From the NCBI RefSeq assembly GCF_014243345.1, contig NZ_JACLZF010000001.1, positions 1,910,682 to 1,974,681 of the forward strand: a DNA stretch of 64,000 nt, in the 5' to 3' direction. This document shows positions 8,402 through 16,652 of this stretch, one piece after another; the stretch's first letter is position 1; each line of letters starts with the position of its first letter. The notes below the pieces were generated by a model. It searched no databases. It was not told where the DNA came from and was given only the letters and a program-made list of their open reading frames with translations. The stretch comes from Robiginitalea sp. SC105 (lineage in GTDB: Bacteria; Bacteroidota; Bacteroidia; Flavobacteriales; Flavobacteriaceae). A program made the translations under genes and the position numbers.

Positions 8402-9157
8402 GTGAATACCATTATCATTGAAGACGAAAAACCCGCTGCCCGCCGCCTGGCGCGTATGCTGGAAGGCCATGGCCTGGACGCCTCGGTCATGCTGCACTCG
8501 GTGGAAGAGGCCATCAACTGGTTTGAGCAGCACGGGGACCCGGACCTGATTTTCCTGGATATCCAGCTCTCCGACGGCCTGTCCTTCGAGATTTTCGATG
8601 CCGTGGACGTGCGCTGCCCCATCATTTTTACCACGGCCTTTGACGAGTATGCGCTGCAGGCCTTCAAGCTGAACAGCATCGATTACCTGCTCAAACCCAT
8701 AGACGAGGACGAGCTGGCAGCAGCCCTGAAGCAATTCCGGGAACGGGCAGCCGGCAAGGCCCCCCTGCAGGTCGATTTTGAAGACATCCGCAAGTTGCTG
8801 GTCAACCCCCTGGAACGGGAGTACAAAAAACGGTTTACGGCCCGGGTGGGCCAACACCTCAAAATCCTCAATGCGGATGAAATCGAATGCTTCCTTTCCG
8901 AAAACAAGGGGACGTATGCCGCCACTTCGGAGGGGCGCACCTACCTGCTGGACACCACGCTGGAACAACTCGAGGAAGAGCTTTCACCCTCAAAATTTTT
9001 CAGGGTCAGCCGGAAGTTCTTTGTAAACATCGACCACATCAACGATATCATCGCCTACACGAATTCCCGCCTGAAAATCAAGATGAACCGCTATTCCGAG
9101 CAGGAAATCATCGTGAGCCGGGAACGGGTGAGGGACTTTAAGCTTTGGTTGGAATAA
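8402..9157 (+). CDS. LytTR-family response regulator
   Basis: The start is a GTG at 8402, which gives a 251-residue two-domain regulator. The receiver domain has the acidic pair EDE (7-9), phosphoacceptor D53 in IFLDIQLSDG, and K98 in DYLLKPIDEDEL. The C-terminal half is a LytTR DNA-binding domain (FTARVGQHLKIL through FRVSRKFFVNIDHINDI to IIVSRERVRDFKLWL). It is the obvious partner of the kinase at 5997-7334, since the whole set is co-directional with short gaps. Target genes are not visible. Confidence 0.93.
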   Translation: MNTIIIEDEKPAARRLARMLEGHGLDASVMLHSVEEAINWFEQHGDPDLIFLDIQLSDGLSFEIFDAVDVRCPIIFTTAFDEYALQAFKLNSIDYLLKPIDEDELAAALKQFRERAAGKAPLQVDFEDIRKLLVNPLEREYKKRFTARVGQHLKILNADEIECFLSENKGTYAATSEGRTYLLDTTLEQLEEELSPSKFFRVSRKFFVNIDHINDIIAYTNSRLKIKMNRYSEQEIIVSRERVRDFKLWLE

Positions 9158-9218
9158 ATTACTTCAAATAGCTGGTAAACAGCTATAAAAAATACATCAT
9201 AGATATTTCTTATACCAG

Positions 9219-10403
9219 TTATTCCTCCTTGGGATCCACCCGGTTTTCATCAAAAGAGGAGGGGAGCAGGCGTGGTACCAGGCTGATGAACATGGGCAGT
9301 AAAACGGCCCCGCCGGGAAGCAGGAAAATGGCCAGGGAAGGAATGCTTTTGAAGATATCCACCAGTTGTTCCTGCACCTTGGCTTTCTCCTCATCGGTAA
9401 GTTCCCGTATGGTGGACTTGGAAAGGAGGTACATCAATTCCCGGCTCTGGGACAATTCGTTTTGAAGGCGCTTGCTGTTGCGCCGGATCAGTTTGTTCAC
9501 CACCTTGGTCATGCCGTCATAAAAGCGGCCGTCATGCAGCACGGATAATTCGGTGGCGTGCTGCGAATAGAACAGGGTGACTTCGTCCAGGGCTGTACGG
9601 ATATAGTCTTTTTCCAACCCCAGGTCTTCCCCCAGCCGATAGACAAAGTCGGATTCCTGGTATTCCAGCTTCCCATCCTCCCAAACCGTCAGGCAGGCCA
9701 CGTCCAGGAAATAACGGGCCGCCCCGGTCCCCCGGTACCCCCCCAGCAAGTCCCGGTAGCCGAGATCCGGTTCGGCATCTGGATCCTCCATAAACGTAAT
9801 GGATGAGCGGAAGAGTTCCCGGAGCCGCTCGTCCGTGGGGTTCTTCTTTTTGCTCCCGAGAGCCTCCGAAGTGATGTTGATGGTAACAAACTCCAGGTTC
9901 CTGGCGTATGGCCTCAGGTCCTGGTGGCCGTCCAGGTAATGCTTGTAGGTGAGCACATCCACAAAGAGGAGCGAATTGGTGATGATGCTGTTAAAGGTCT
10001 TGGACAGCATGTTTGCTTCAAGGTAGATCCGGGAATCCATCAGTTTTTCGAGCTGGGTGGACGTTTTCTTGCCGGTGAGTATTTTCTGGAGGAATCCGAT
10101 ACGCCCCACCTCCAGGTCCTTGTAGAAATTGAATACGGATTCCAGGAAATGCGGGAACCGCACCTTCTGGTTTCGCAGCTGATAGGTGGCATAGAGCCCG
10201 TACAAGAGGTTGAGTTTGGCGTTCTCGTCCTGCGTGAGTTCGTGGGTTGGCTTGATAAAGGAGGGGATGGCGATGTTCATGCCATAGGAGAAGCCCAATT
10301 TGCGGAGTGCCTCGTAGAGCTCCCCGAAATTGCCAAAAGGTTCCGATTTTTTTGCGGCCAGATACCCGAATTTATCGATCCAGCCCGAAGATGAAGGATT
10401 CAC
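9219..10403 (-). CDS. LETM1-like protein of Bacteroidota
   Basis: This 394-residue protein is mostly helical and lacks a signal peptide. The middle part (VACLTVWEDGKLEYQESDFVYRL) resembles a TerB-like helical segment. The C terminus carries a stretch similar to the LETM1/Mdm38 core: RELMYLLSKSTIRELTDEE, then KSIPSLAIFLLPGGAVLLP and LVPRLLPSSF (about residues 330-385). In mitochondria LETM1 proteins act in ion exchange or membrane translation control. In bacteria the role is unknown. The hydrophobic P-G-G segment could be one membrane pass. The gene is convergent with the LytTR regulator and divergent from the DUF4331 gene. Confidence 0.75.
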   Translation of the reverse strand: MNPSSSGWIDKFGYLAAKKSEPFGNFGELYEALRKLGFSYGMNIAIPSFIKPTHELTQDENAKLNLLYGLYATYQLRNQKVRFPHFLESVFNFYKDLEVGRIGFLQKILTGKKTSTQLEKLMDSRIYLEANMLSKTFNSIITNSLLFVDVLTYKHYLDGHQDLRPYARNLEFVTINITSEALGSKKKNPTDERLRELFRSSITFMEDPDAEPDLGYRDLLGGYRGTGAARYFLDVACLTVWEDGKLEYQESDFVYRLGEDLGLEKDYIRTALDEVTLFYSQHATELSVLHDGRFYDGMTKVVNKLIRRNSKRLQNELSQSRELMYLLSKSTIRELTDEEKAKVQEQLVDIFKSIPSLAIFLLPGGAVLLPMFISLVPRLLPSSFDENRVDPKEE

Positions 10404-10574
10404 GACCCGTCGGATTTAGGGGGGCAAATTAATTTTTATTTCCCAGCACAGGTAGCCCCAACGGATAATTTAAAGCCCCTCCCCGATAGCTTTAACGATT
10501 TTTTAACAATTCAAACCAAACCCTGCGGGATTCGTTGCGTAAGTGTTGGCGAATCACCTCTTAAATAAGAAACA

Positions 10575-11252
10575 ATGAAAAGAAGACCCATTTTTGGAGG
10601 CGCCGTTGTCCTGGCCGGCCTTGCCGCACTGTTTGTGGCAGCCGACCACATCGACGCCCCTTCTGCAGCCGGAAGTACTGCGGATATCGCCGATTTTTTT
10701 GCTTTTGAACCCAATGAAGGTTCCCCGAACACGGTTTTTATCGTGGACCTGCAATCGAATGTATTGCCGGACCTGGCGTACGGCAGCTTTGACGAAGAAG
10801 TGCTGACCGAGATCAACATCGACCTGGACGGGGACCTTGTGGAGGACCGCGTCATCCAGGCAATCCCCAGGAGCGGGACCATGTATTTCTTCCTGTCGGA
10901 TTCCCCCCGGACGGGAACCAGCAGCGCGGTACAGGCCGATTCCCCTATCGGGAGCGTCGCCATTTCCGGACCCTCGGCCACCGTGGCCACCACCACGGAT
11001 GGGGTGCGCTTGTTTGCCGGGCCCCGGCAGGACCCGTTTTATTTTGACTTTTTCCAATTCAATGCGGTGATCGGCGGTATGGCCCCGGAGGGGTTCCTGC
11101 CCCCGGGAGAGGCAGCCGATACGTTCGACGGGGCCAACACCCTGTCTATCGTCATCGAAATCCCCAACAGCATGCTGGGCACCCCTACCGGGCAGAATGC
11201 CCTAGGTGTACCCGTATACAAGACGTGGGTCACCACCAACCGCAAATCCTGA
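10575..11252 (+). CDS. DUF4331 protein, N-terminal-half type, exported
   Basis: This 225-residue protein starts with a short signal-like segment (GGAVVLAGLAALFVAADHIDAPS). The body matches the first part of DUF4331 proteins: HIDAPSAAGSTADIADFFAFEPN, NTVFIVDLQSN, then YEINIDxDGD-like EINIDLDGDLVEDRVIQ, and a late SIVIEIPNSML. It ends VYKTWVTTNRKS, where a full-length member would continue into a second half. That second half is found in the next gene. Transcription units: 20 bases separate the two. The family is uncharacterised. Confidence 0.82.
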   Translation: MKRRPIFGGAVVLAGLAALFVAADHIDAPSAAGSTADIADFFAFEPNEGSPNTVFIVDLQSNVLPDLAYGSFDEEVLTEINIDLDGDLVEDRVIQAIPRSGTMYFFLSDSPRTGTSSAVQADSPIGSVAISGPSATVATTTDGVRLFAGPRQDPFYFDFFQFNAVIGGMAPEGFLPPGEAADTFDGANTLSIVIEIPNSMLGTPTGQNALGVPVYKTWVTTNRKS

Positions 11253-11272
11253 AACCTTAAAAAAAGAATCCA

Positions 11273-12043
11273 ATGAAATTAAACACCTATTTAGCAGGCC
11301 TAGGGCTCCTCGGCATGATGAGCCTGGCTGTAGCCTGCAGCGACGACGACTCTCAGGAACTGGGCATGGCCCCGACCTGCATGGACGGAATGATGAACGG
11401 TGACGAAACCGGAATTGACTGCGGCGGCAGCTGTGCCCCCTGTATGGACGGGATGGCACCCGATTTCAGCGGCACCTATGAGCAACAGGACCATATGGGC
11501 CGCCCGGGTATCAACACGGTACTCAGTGCCGATATGGAAGGGGAGGCCAGCGTAAAGGACGCCCACAACGCCTCCATTCCCTCGGAGATGACTGCTGCCT
11601 TCCAGGCGGGGTTCCAGGCGCGCCTTGAAGCGTACCACGACGTGTATGCCAACCTGCTCGGCCTGGACCCGGCCGATGTGAATTACGAGACGAATATCCT
11701 AGGCCTGGACGCCGCCACGCTGACCACCTACCTGTCGGCCGATGTGCTTGAGGTGGCCCCGGATGCCCCGACCACCTATTTTAACCCCGGAACCGACAAC
11801 GACAATGACGGTCGGATCCTGGTCCCCGACGGGGATGAGATTGGCCTGACCGGCCGCACCCTCCGGGACGATGTGATCGATATCAGCCTGATCCTGCTTT
11901 TCGGCGGGGCTGAGGGCGACCGGTTCAGCGGCCAGGACCTTGATGGGGACGGCATGCAGGACCTGCCCAGGCTCACCTCGGATGGAGTGTCCCTGACAGC
12001 GGATATCAGCGCCGACTTCCCGTACATAGGCGCCCCTGAATAA
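11273..12043 (+). CDS. DUF4331-type lipoprotein, C-terminal-half type, with Cys-rich N motif
   Basis: The 256-residue product has a lipoprotein signal (LGMMSLAVACSDDD, Cys about residue 22). A Cys-rich motif follows (CMDGMMNGDETGIDCGG, then SCAPC), as in many surface lipoproteins. The rest corresponds to the second half of DUF4331 proteins: QDHMGRPGINTVL, a helical region with a Phe-Gln-Ala rich stretch, DGDEIGLTGRTLRDDVIDISLILLFGG and the end DGVSLTADISADFPYIGAPE. Together with the preceding gene this reads as one family split into two exported chains. It is followed by a hairpin terminator-like structure and then the TPR lipoprotein. Confidence 0.82.
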   Translation: MKLNTYLAGLGLLGMMSLAVACSDDDSQELGMAPTCMDGMMNGDETGIDCGGSCAPCMDGMAPDFSGTYEQQDHMGRPGINTVLSADMEGEASVKDAHNASIPSEMTAAFQAGFQARLEAYHDVYANLLGLDPADVNYETNILGLDAATLTTYLSADVLEVAPDAPTTYFNPGTDNDNDGRILVPDGDEIGLTGRTLRDDVIDISLILLFGGAEGDRFSGQDLDGDGMQDLPRLTSDGVSLTADISADFPYIGAPE

Positions 12044-12067
12044 GCGAAAATTGCTGTGAAGAAGGAC

Positions 12068-12110
12068 AGGGGAGGAGCCCGTTTCCCCCGACGGCCCTCC
12101 CCTTCTTTTT
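12068..12110 (+). terminator. probable intrinsic terminator after the DUF4331 pair
   Basis: AGGGGAGG (12068-12075) pairs with CCTCCCCT (12096-12103), with partial inner pairing, and is followed by TCTTTTT. It separates the DUF4331 pair from the TPR gene, though read-through may occur. Confidence 0.6.
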
Positions 12111-12134
12111 GATGAACCTGAAAAACACTGTATT

Positions 12135-13424
12135 GTGAAAATTATACCCTACCTATTGTGGATCCCGGCACTTGTGATGCTCGGGTGCCAGCAACCCGCC
12201 GACCAGGCGGTCACCCACCCGGACGATTACAACAGCTACCTTGGTAGTGCACCCACCGGGCCTGATTCCAAATATTTCCGGATCTGGAATTCCAAGATCC
12301 GCCCGGACAGCATGCAACTAACCAGTTTTGGCGTGGTGGCGGGTGAATACGCCCGCGCTTTTGAGCATTCCGGGAATATTGAATACCTCAAAATGGCCGA
12401 ACAGGCCCTCAGGCGGGGCGTGGAAATCGCTGCCATCGGGAAAGCCGACTTTTACCGGGCACTGGCGCGAAACTATATCTCCCAGCACCGCTTCCGGGAA
12501 GCGGCCTTGCTGGCCGATTCCGCTATGGCCATGGGAAGCGGCATGCGTGCCAACCACGCGCTGCAATTCGATGTCCTGATGGAGCTGGGCCGGTACGATG
12601 CCGCCGAAAAACACCTTGGGGAGATCGCCGATATGGCCCGGATGGATTACCTGATCCGCCTGGCGAAATGGAGCGACCACCAGGGGGACCTCAAAAAGGC
12701 GATATTTTGCCTGGAACTGGCTGCGGGTAAAGCGCAGCGCAGCAAAAACCCGGCCCTGGTCCAGTGGTTCTATACGAACCTGGCCGATTACTATGGGCAT
12801 GCAGGGGAAATCGAAAAATCCTACCGCCACTACCTGAAAGCCCTGGAGCTGGATCCTTCCAACGCCTATGCCAAAAAGGGCCTGGCCTGGATCGTCTATT
12901 CCCACGAGCGCAACCCGGCAGAGGCCATGCGCATCCTCGATTCGGTAACCTCCTATTACCGCACCCCGGATATCTGGCTACTCAAGGCGGATATCGCCGG
13001 TGCCCTGGGCAAACACCTGGACCGGGCGGCATACCTGGACCGGTTTTCTCAAATGATCCAAAACCCCGATTACGGGGGGATGTACAATTCCCACGCCATT
13101 GCCCTTTACCTGGAGACAACCGGGCAGGTCGAGAAGGCCCTGACCCTTGCCGGGGAAGAGGCGACGAACCGGGCAACTCCCGAGGTCTTCAGCCTGCTGG
13201 CCTATGCCTATTACCGCAACGGCCAGGCCGACAAGGCCCTCGAACTGGTACGCGACCAGGTGGATGGCCGAACCCATGAACCTCAACCCCTGTTATACGC
13301 AGCAGAAATCTACAAGGCGACCGGCCGGGAAGGCCGTGCTGCCGAACTCGCGGGGGAACTGGAGGAGGCCGTTTACGAGCTGGGCCCGGAAACCGGGGCG
13401 CGCCTGAGATCCCTGAAAATGTAG
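12135..13424 (+). CDS. TPR-repeat lipoprotein
   Basis: The start is a GTG at 12135. The 429-residue product has a lipobox ending at C18 (LVMLGCQQ). The remainder is a series of helical hairpins with TPR-like signatures (EYLKMAEQALRRGVEIA, YRHYLKALELDPSNAYAKKGLAW, EVFSLLAYAYYRNGQADKALELV). TPR lipoproteins act as scaffolds for protein-protein contacts in the envelope. It follows the DUF4331 pair by about 90 bases in the same direction, so a shared function is likely, but no enzymatic residue is evident. A clear terminator hairpin follows the gene. Confidence 0.85.
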   Translation: MKIIPYLLWIPALVMLGCQQPADQAVTHPDDYNSYLGSAPTGPDSKYFRIWNSKIRPDSMQLTSFGVVAGEYARAFEHSGNIEYLKMAEQALRRGVEIAAIGKADFYRALARNYISQHRFREAALLADSAMAMGSGMRANHALQFDVLMELGRYDAAEKHLGEIADMARMDYLIRLAKWSDHQGDLKKAIFCLELAAGKAQRSKNPALVQWFYTNLADYYGHAGEIEKSYRHYLKALELDPSNAYAKKGLAWIVYSHERNPAEAMRILDSVTSYYRTPDIWLLKADIAGALGKHLDRAAYLDRFSQMIQNPDYGGMYNSHAIALYLETTGQVEKALTLAGEEATNRATPEVFSLLAYAYYRNGQADKALELVRDQVDGRTHEPQPLLYAAEIYKATGREGRAAELAGELEEAVYELGPETGARLRSLKM

Positions 13425-13474
13425 TAAGGTCAATACAGGAGGTTCCTCAGGATTAAATTGGACCCTGCTGCAAC

Positions 13475-13508
13475 GAAAGCCCGGCATCCGATGGATTTCC
13501 GGGCTTTT
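13475..13508 (+). terminator. intrinsic terminator after the TPR gene
   Basis: The stem GAAAGCCCGG (13475-13484) faces CCGGGCTTTT (13499-13508) with a 14-base loop. The T run is short, but the A/T-flanked GC stem is typical. Confidence 0.7.
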
Positions 13509-13630
13509 CATCGAATACTGTGAATAATTATCACCTGAAATGGAGCGAATAGACTATTTTAGTGTGTTCAGAACCAAATCAACCCGCGGGCTGCCCCGCC
13601 TTCGGGTACCGAACTTTAAAACTATATGTC

Positions 13631-13738
13631 ATGGAAATCCTGCTTTTCTCCATCTGGCTGGCTGTAATGGCCACCTCAGGAACAATGGTCTACCTGGCCC
13701 ACCACTCCCTCAGGAAAACCCGCAAAACCGGAAGGTAA
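13631..13738 (+). CDS. possible 35-residue single-pass membrane protein
   Basis: A short open frame from the ATG at 13631 to TAA at 13736 encodes a hydrophobic N-terminal helix (MEILLFSIWLAVMATSGTMV) followed by a basic tail (HHSLRKTRKTGR). This is the layout of a small single-pass membrane protein with a cytoplasmic positive tail. It sits alone in the 396-base gap between the TPR and glycosyltransferase genes, downstream of an A/T-rich stretch. No family is recognised. Coding status rests only on composition and topology. Confidence 0.4.
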   Translation: MEILLFSIWLAVMATSGTMVYLAHHSLRKTRKTGR

Positions 13739-13820
13739 CTGCCTATGGTGCACTGATACCGGTTCCGGAAATCCACAGGTCTCGGGAAACATCCGTACAT
13801 TTTACGTATACTTCCCGACC

Positions 13821-14519
13821 ATGATCAGTGTGGTGATTCCCGCCCATAACGAATGCGAAAACCTCCGCCGGCTCCTGCCGTACCTGCTCGGGTTGCAGGC
13901 AGGCGGTCCTGTGGAACTCCTGCCTGTCCTCTCTGCCGCCACTGATGACGGTTCAGCCGGAGTGGTGCGGCAATGCGGCCTGGAGCCCCTGCAATGCACG
14001 GAGACCTGCCGTGCCTCCCAGATGAATACCGGTGCCCGCCGGGCCCGGGGCAGCACCCTGGTATTCCTGCACGCGGATGTCTGGCCCCCCGAACAGTTTT
14101 TCGAAGACATCCGGCACACCCTGTCCGGTCCCTTCCAGGCCGGTTTCTTCTCCTATCGATTCGACCTTGACACCCTGCTCTTGCGGATTAACAGCCGCTT
14201 TACGCGTAGGGATGGGTTCTTTACCGGGGGAGGGGACCAGTGCCTGTTTATCGAACGGGAGGCCTTTGACCAGCTGGGCGGGTTTGATCCCGGCCAGGTG
14301 CTGATGGAGGATTTTGAATTCTTTGGCCGGATGAAGCGCGCCCGGTTGCCCTATCGGATCGTACCCAACGACCTGGTTGTTTCGGCCCGGAAGTACCGGG
14401 TTAATTCTTACCTGCGCGTGAACCTGGGCAACCTCATGCTCCTGATCCTGTTTCGGTGCGGCTGCCGCCCGGCTGCCCTGCGCAAGCTCCACAACAGCCT
14501 GCTGCGGTCCGTTGAATAA
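13821..14519 (+). CDS. family 2 glycosyltransferase, TIGR04283-like
   Basis: The 232-residue protein begins MISVVIPAHNECENLRRLL, the nucleotide-sugar binding start of GT2 enzymes. It continues with SQMNTGARRARGSTLVFLHADVWPP, where HADV stands at the DxD position, then GGDQCLFIEREAFDQLGGFDPGQVLMEDFEF, the usual acceptor and catalytic region. This matches the short TIGR04283 subgroup often found near phospholipid- or sugar-related genes. The substrate is unknown. Residues 205-222 are hydrophobic and may associate with the membrane. The stop codon faces the anti-sigma gene end to end. Confidence 0.87.
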   Translation: MISVVIPAHNECENLRRLLPYLLGLQAGGPVELLPVLSAATDDGSAGVVRQCGLEPLQCTETCRASQMNTGARRARGSTLVFLHADVWPPEQFFEDIRHTLSGPFQAGFFSYRFDLDTLLLRINSRFTRRDGFFTGGGDQCLFIEREAFDQLGGFDPGQVLMEDFEFFGRMKRARLPYRIVPNDLVVSARKYRVNSYLRVNLGNLMLLILFRCGCRPAALRKLHNSLLRSVE

Positions 14520-14562
14520 GTTGGGTGGAAGGTCCGGGGATTCTGGTGGTTCCCGAAGGGCG

Positions 14563-15351
14563 CTACACCGCCCCGAGGGTATAGAGCTGCTCCAGGGTAG
14601 GCGACTCACTCCCACCGGCAGGTTCCAGGGTGATACCAAAAGCTTCGGATTCGTTCGGGTTGTTGAGGGCGAAGATGCGGTTTTCCTCAGCAGAAAAGTC
14701 TTCCAGCAACCCCAGGCTGGTGGGGGTCAGGGGGTCCAGTTTCAGGGACCAGACCTGGTAGACCATTCCCGGGGGCGGTTCGGGCAGGCCGAGGGCATCG
14801 ATCAGCAATTGCCCCGACTCCCGGTTCCAGTAAACCCTGGCATAGGCCTCCGGAGCAGCCTGTTGTCCCTGCAGGGGGACTACTGAAATATCCCGTGCCC
14901 GGAGTTCCCGCATCAGGGAATCGGTACCGGCCAATGCCTCCCGGGCGGCTTCCACCTGCTCCTCGAGCAGCTGGTTGTCCAGCTGAAGTACCTGGACATC
15001 CTCTCGCAGGCGCTGCCTTTCGGACGCCATCCAGATGAGCCCTGCCCCCAGGAGGAGGGCAGCAGCCCAACCTGCCCAGGTGATCCAGGGTTTCCGGCTG
15101 GCCTGCAGGGTGCGGACGCCGGGGGTTTCAACCCCGATCTCCTTCCCGACGGGTCCAAATGCCAAAGCCGATCCCTTCGGGGCCATGCTTTCCCCCAATG
15201 CGACATAGGCATTTTCGATGGCCTGGATTTCGGCCTGGATTTCCGGGTGTTTGGCAGCGAGGCGCTGCACTTCGCGGCTTTCAGCCTCGGAGAGCACCCC
15301 GGCCACAAACAGCTCCAGAATCCCGGAATCTATGTAGGCTTGCACATCCAT
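14563..15351 (-). CDS. anti-sigma factor, RskA-like, single-pass membrane
   Basis: The 262-residue product has an N-terminal cytoplasmic domain typical of anti-sigma-K factors (YIDSGILELFVAGVLSEAESREV), one membrane helix (about 90-109, WAGWAAALLLGAGLIWMA) and a periplasmic coiled stretch (112-150). The C-terminal domain is of the RskA/anti-sigma-K type (AYARVYWNRESGQLLIDALGLPE, then GMVYQVWSLK). Its ATG overlaps the sigma gene's TGA (TGATG), so the two are translationally coupled. It is expected to hold the neighbouring sigma factor at the membrane until an envelope signal releases it. Confidence 0.9.
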   Translation of the reverse strand: MDVQAYIDSGILELFVAGVLSEAESREVQRLAAKHPEIQAEIQAIENAYVALGESMAPKGSALAFGPVGKEIGVETPGVRTLQASRKPWITWAGWAAALLLGAGLIWMASERQRLREDVQVLQLDNQLLEEQVEAAREALAGTDSLMRELRARDISVVPLQGQQAAPEAYARVYWNRESGQLLIDALGLPEPPPGMVYQVWSLKLDPLTPTSLGLLEDFSAEENRIFALNNPNESEAFGITLEPAGGSESPTLEQLYTLGAV

Positions 15352-15881
15352 CAGTTCGGCAGATTTTTACGGAGTCGGGAGATGCAATTGCGGTTCCTGG
15401 TTTTCACCGTCCCCAGGGGAACATCCAGGAATTCCGAAGTTTCCTTCTGCGTCAGGCCCTTAAAATACAGCAAATCGATGATTTGATGGCATTTCTTTCC
15501 AAGGTCCCGGATCAGCTCTTTCACGCGATTGATGTCCACGCCAAAGTCTTGCGCTTCCGCCTCTTCTGCCATATCTACGAAGAAACTGGAATGAAGGTTC
15601 AATTGTTGTTCCTTGTGGGACTTTGACCGCAGTTCGTCGATGGCGGCGTTCCGGGCAATGTTGAGGATCCAGGTAAAAAAGCGGCCCTTGCCTGCGTCGT
15701 ACTGGTCCCGGTAATTCCAGATTTTGACAAATACGTCCTGGGTAAGCTCTTCGGCCCGTTCCCTGTTGCGCAGGATCGAATGAACCACCCCGCAGATAGC
15801 GGTGGAATAGTTCGTGTGCAGCTGTTCAAAGGCAACGGCGTCACCTTTTTTGAAGCGGTCAATCAGGGGGTCCTGTTCCAA
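15351..15881 (-). CDS. ECF-family RNA polymerase sigma factor
   Basis: This 176-residue sigma factor has region 2 (AELTQDVFVKIW-like EELTQDVFVKIWNYRDQYDAGKG, then FFTWILNIARNAAIDELR) and region 4 (CHQIIDLLYFKGLTQKETSEFL, PLGTVKTRNRNCISRLRK). No ATG is available in frame after the upstream TAA; the best start is TTG at 15881 (reading MEQDPLIDRFKKGD). It is coupled to the anti-sigma gene and lies about 50 bases after sodC on the same strand, so sodC may belong to its regulon or operon. No ECF promoter pair was convincingly seen. Confidence 0.92.
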   Translation of the reverse strand: MEQDPLIDRFKKGDAVAFEQLHTNYSTAICGVVHSILRNRERAEELTQDVFVKIWNYRDQYDAGKGRFFTWILNIARNAAIDELRSKSHKEQQLNLHSSFFVDMAEEAEAQDFGVDINRVKELIRDLGKKCHQIIDLLYFKGLTQKETSEFLDVPLGTVKTRNRNCISRLRKNLPN

Positions 15882-15931
15882 GCTCTGCCGGATCTGCTTT
15901 TTATCGGGTTAGATGAAAATAAACCCGGGGG

Positions 15932-16519
15932 TTACTGGATGATTCCGGTGCAACTGACACGCGCACCTGCCGCCCCGCTGGGCTGGGAAGTAAAGTCGTC
16001 ACTGCCCTGGTGCACGATTACGGCCTTGCCAATGAGGTTTTTGTTGGGGTCATCGCAACCCAAACACCACTGGTCCGTTTCAAAGTGCACAGCGGCGGTC
16101 CCGTCTGCAGCAGCGGTGAAATTGCCGATATCCCCTTTGTGATACCCGGCGTCATCCCCCCATTTGCCGTGCGGCTGCCCGGTGGGGTTCCAGTGTCCGC
16201 CCGCAGAGGTGCCGTCGGCTGCGGTACAATCTGCTTTTTCATGGATATGGATCGCATGGTCTCCGGGGGTCAGGCCGGTAAATTCGGCGTGCATCATGAC
16301 CTGCCCGTCTTTCTCGGTAAAGGTCACATCCCCCTGGACACCGCTTTCACTTTTGGGTTCCATGGAAAATTTAACGACTTCTTCGCTGCTTTCCTCGGTG
16401 ACGGCTTCCATGGTTTCCTCCATTTCATCCGCCGCGGCGTCCGCTTCTTTTTTCGCTTCCTTGCAGCTGTAGCTCAGGGTAAAAAGAACTGCGAGAATTC
16501 CTATAGTGGTCTTTTTCAT
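15932..16519 (-). CDS. sodC: Cu/Zn superoxide dismutase lipoprotein
   Basis: The enzyme disproportionates superoxide in the periplasm or at the cell surface. A lipobox ends at C19 (FTLSYSC), followed by an acidic, Ala-rich linker to about residue 48. The metal-site residues are all present: H91 and H93 (HAIHIHEKADC), H109 bridging, H117, H127, D130 and H170. C98 and C190 can form the conserved disulphide. The length is normal for bacterial SodC plus linker. It is the first gene of a likely sodC-sigma-anti-sigma unit. Confidence 0.95.
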   Translation of the reverse strand: MKKTTIGILAVLFTLSYSCKEAKKEADAAADEMEETMEAVTEESSEEVVKFSMEPKSESGVQGDVTFTEKDGQVMMHAEFTGLTPGDHAIHIHEKADCTAADGTSAGGHWNPTGQPHGKWGDDAGYHKGDIGNFTAAADGTAAVHFETDQWCLGCDDPNKNLIGKAVIVHQGSDDFTSQPSGAAGARVSCTGIIQ

Positions 16520-16652
16520 TTTACTGGTTTTAGGTTCGACTAAAAATACGGAATTATCCGGTCGGAGGCAACCTCGATCCGGTTTTCCTTTGACCAGATC
16601 GCGGGCTTCCGGGGCACCGATGGGCCATCACCGCCATATTCATGAGCCGTGG

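Noticed and set aside
9168-9192. Hairpin ATAGCTG-GTAAA-CAGCTAT between the LytTR and LETM1-like genes as terminator
   Set aside because: It is followed by A residues on the plus strand and has no clean T tract on the minus strand. It is too weak to call.
13540-13824. 94-codon frame upstream of the glycosyltransferase
   Set aside because: No hydrophobic or family pattern. It overlaps the better 35-residue frame in another frame and the glycosyltransferase start.
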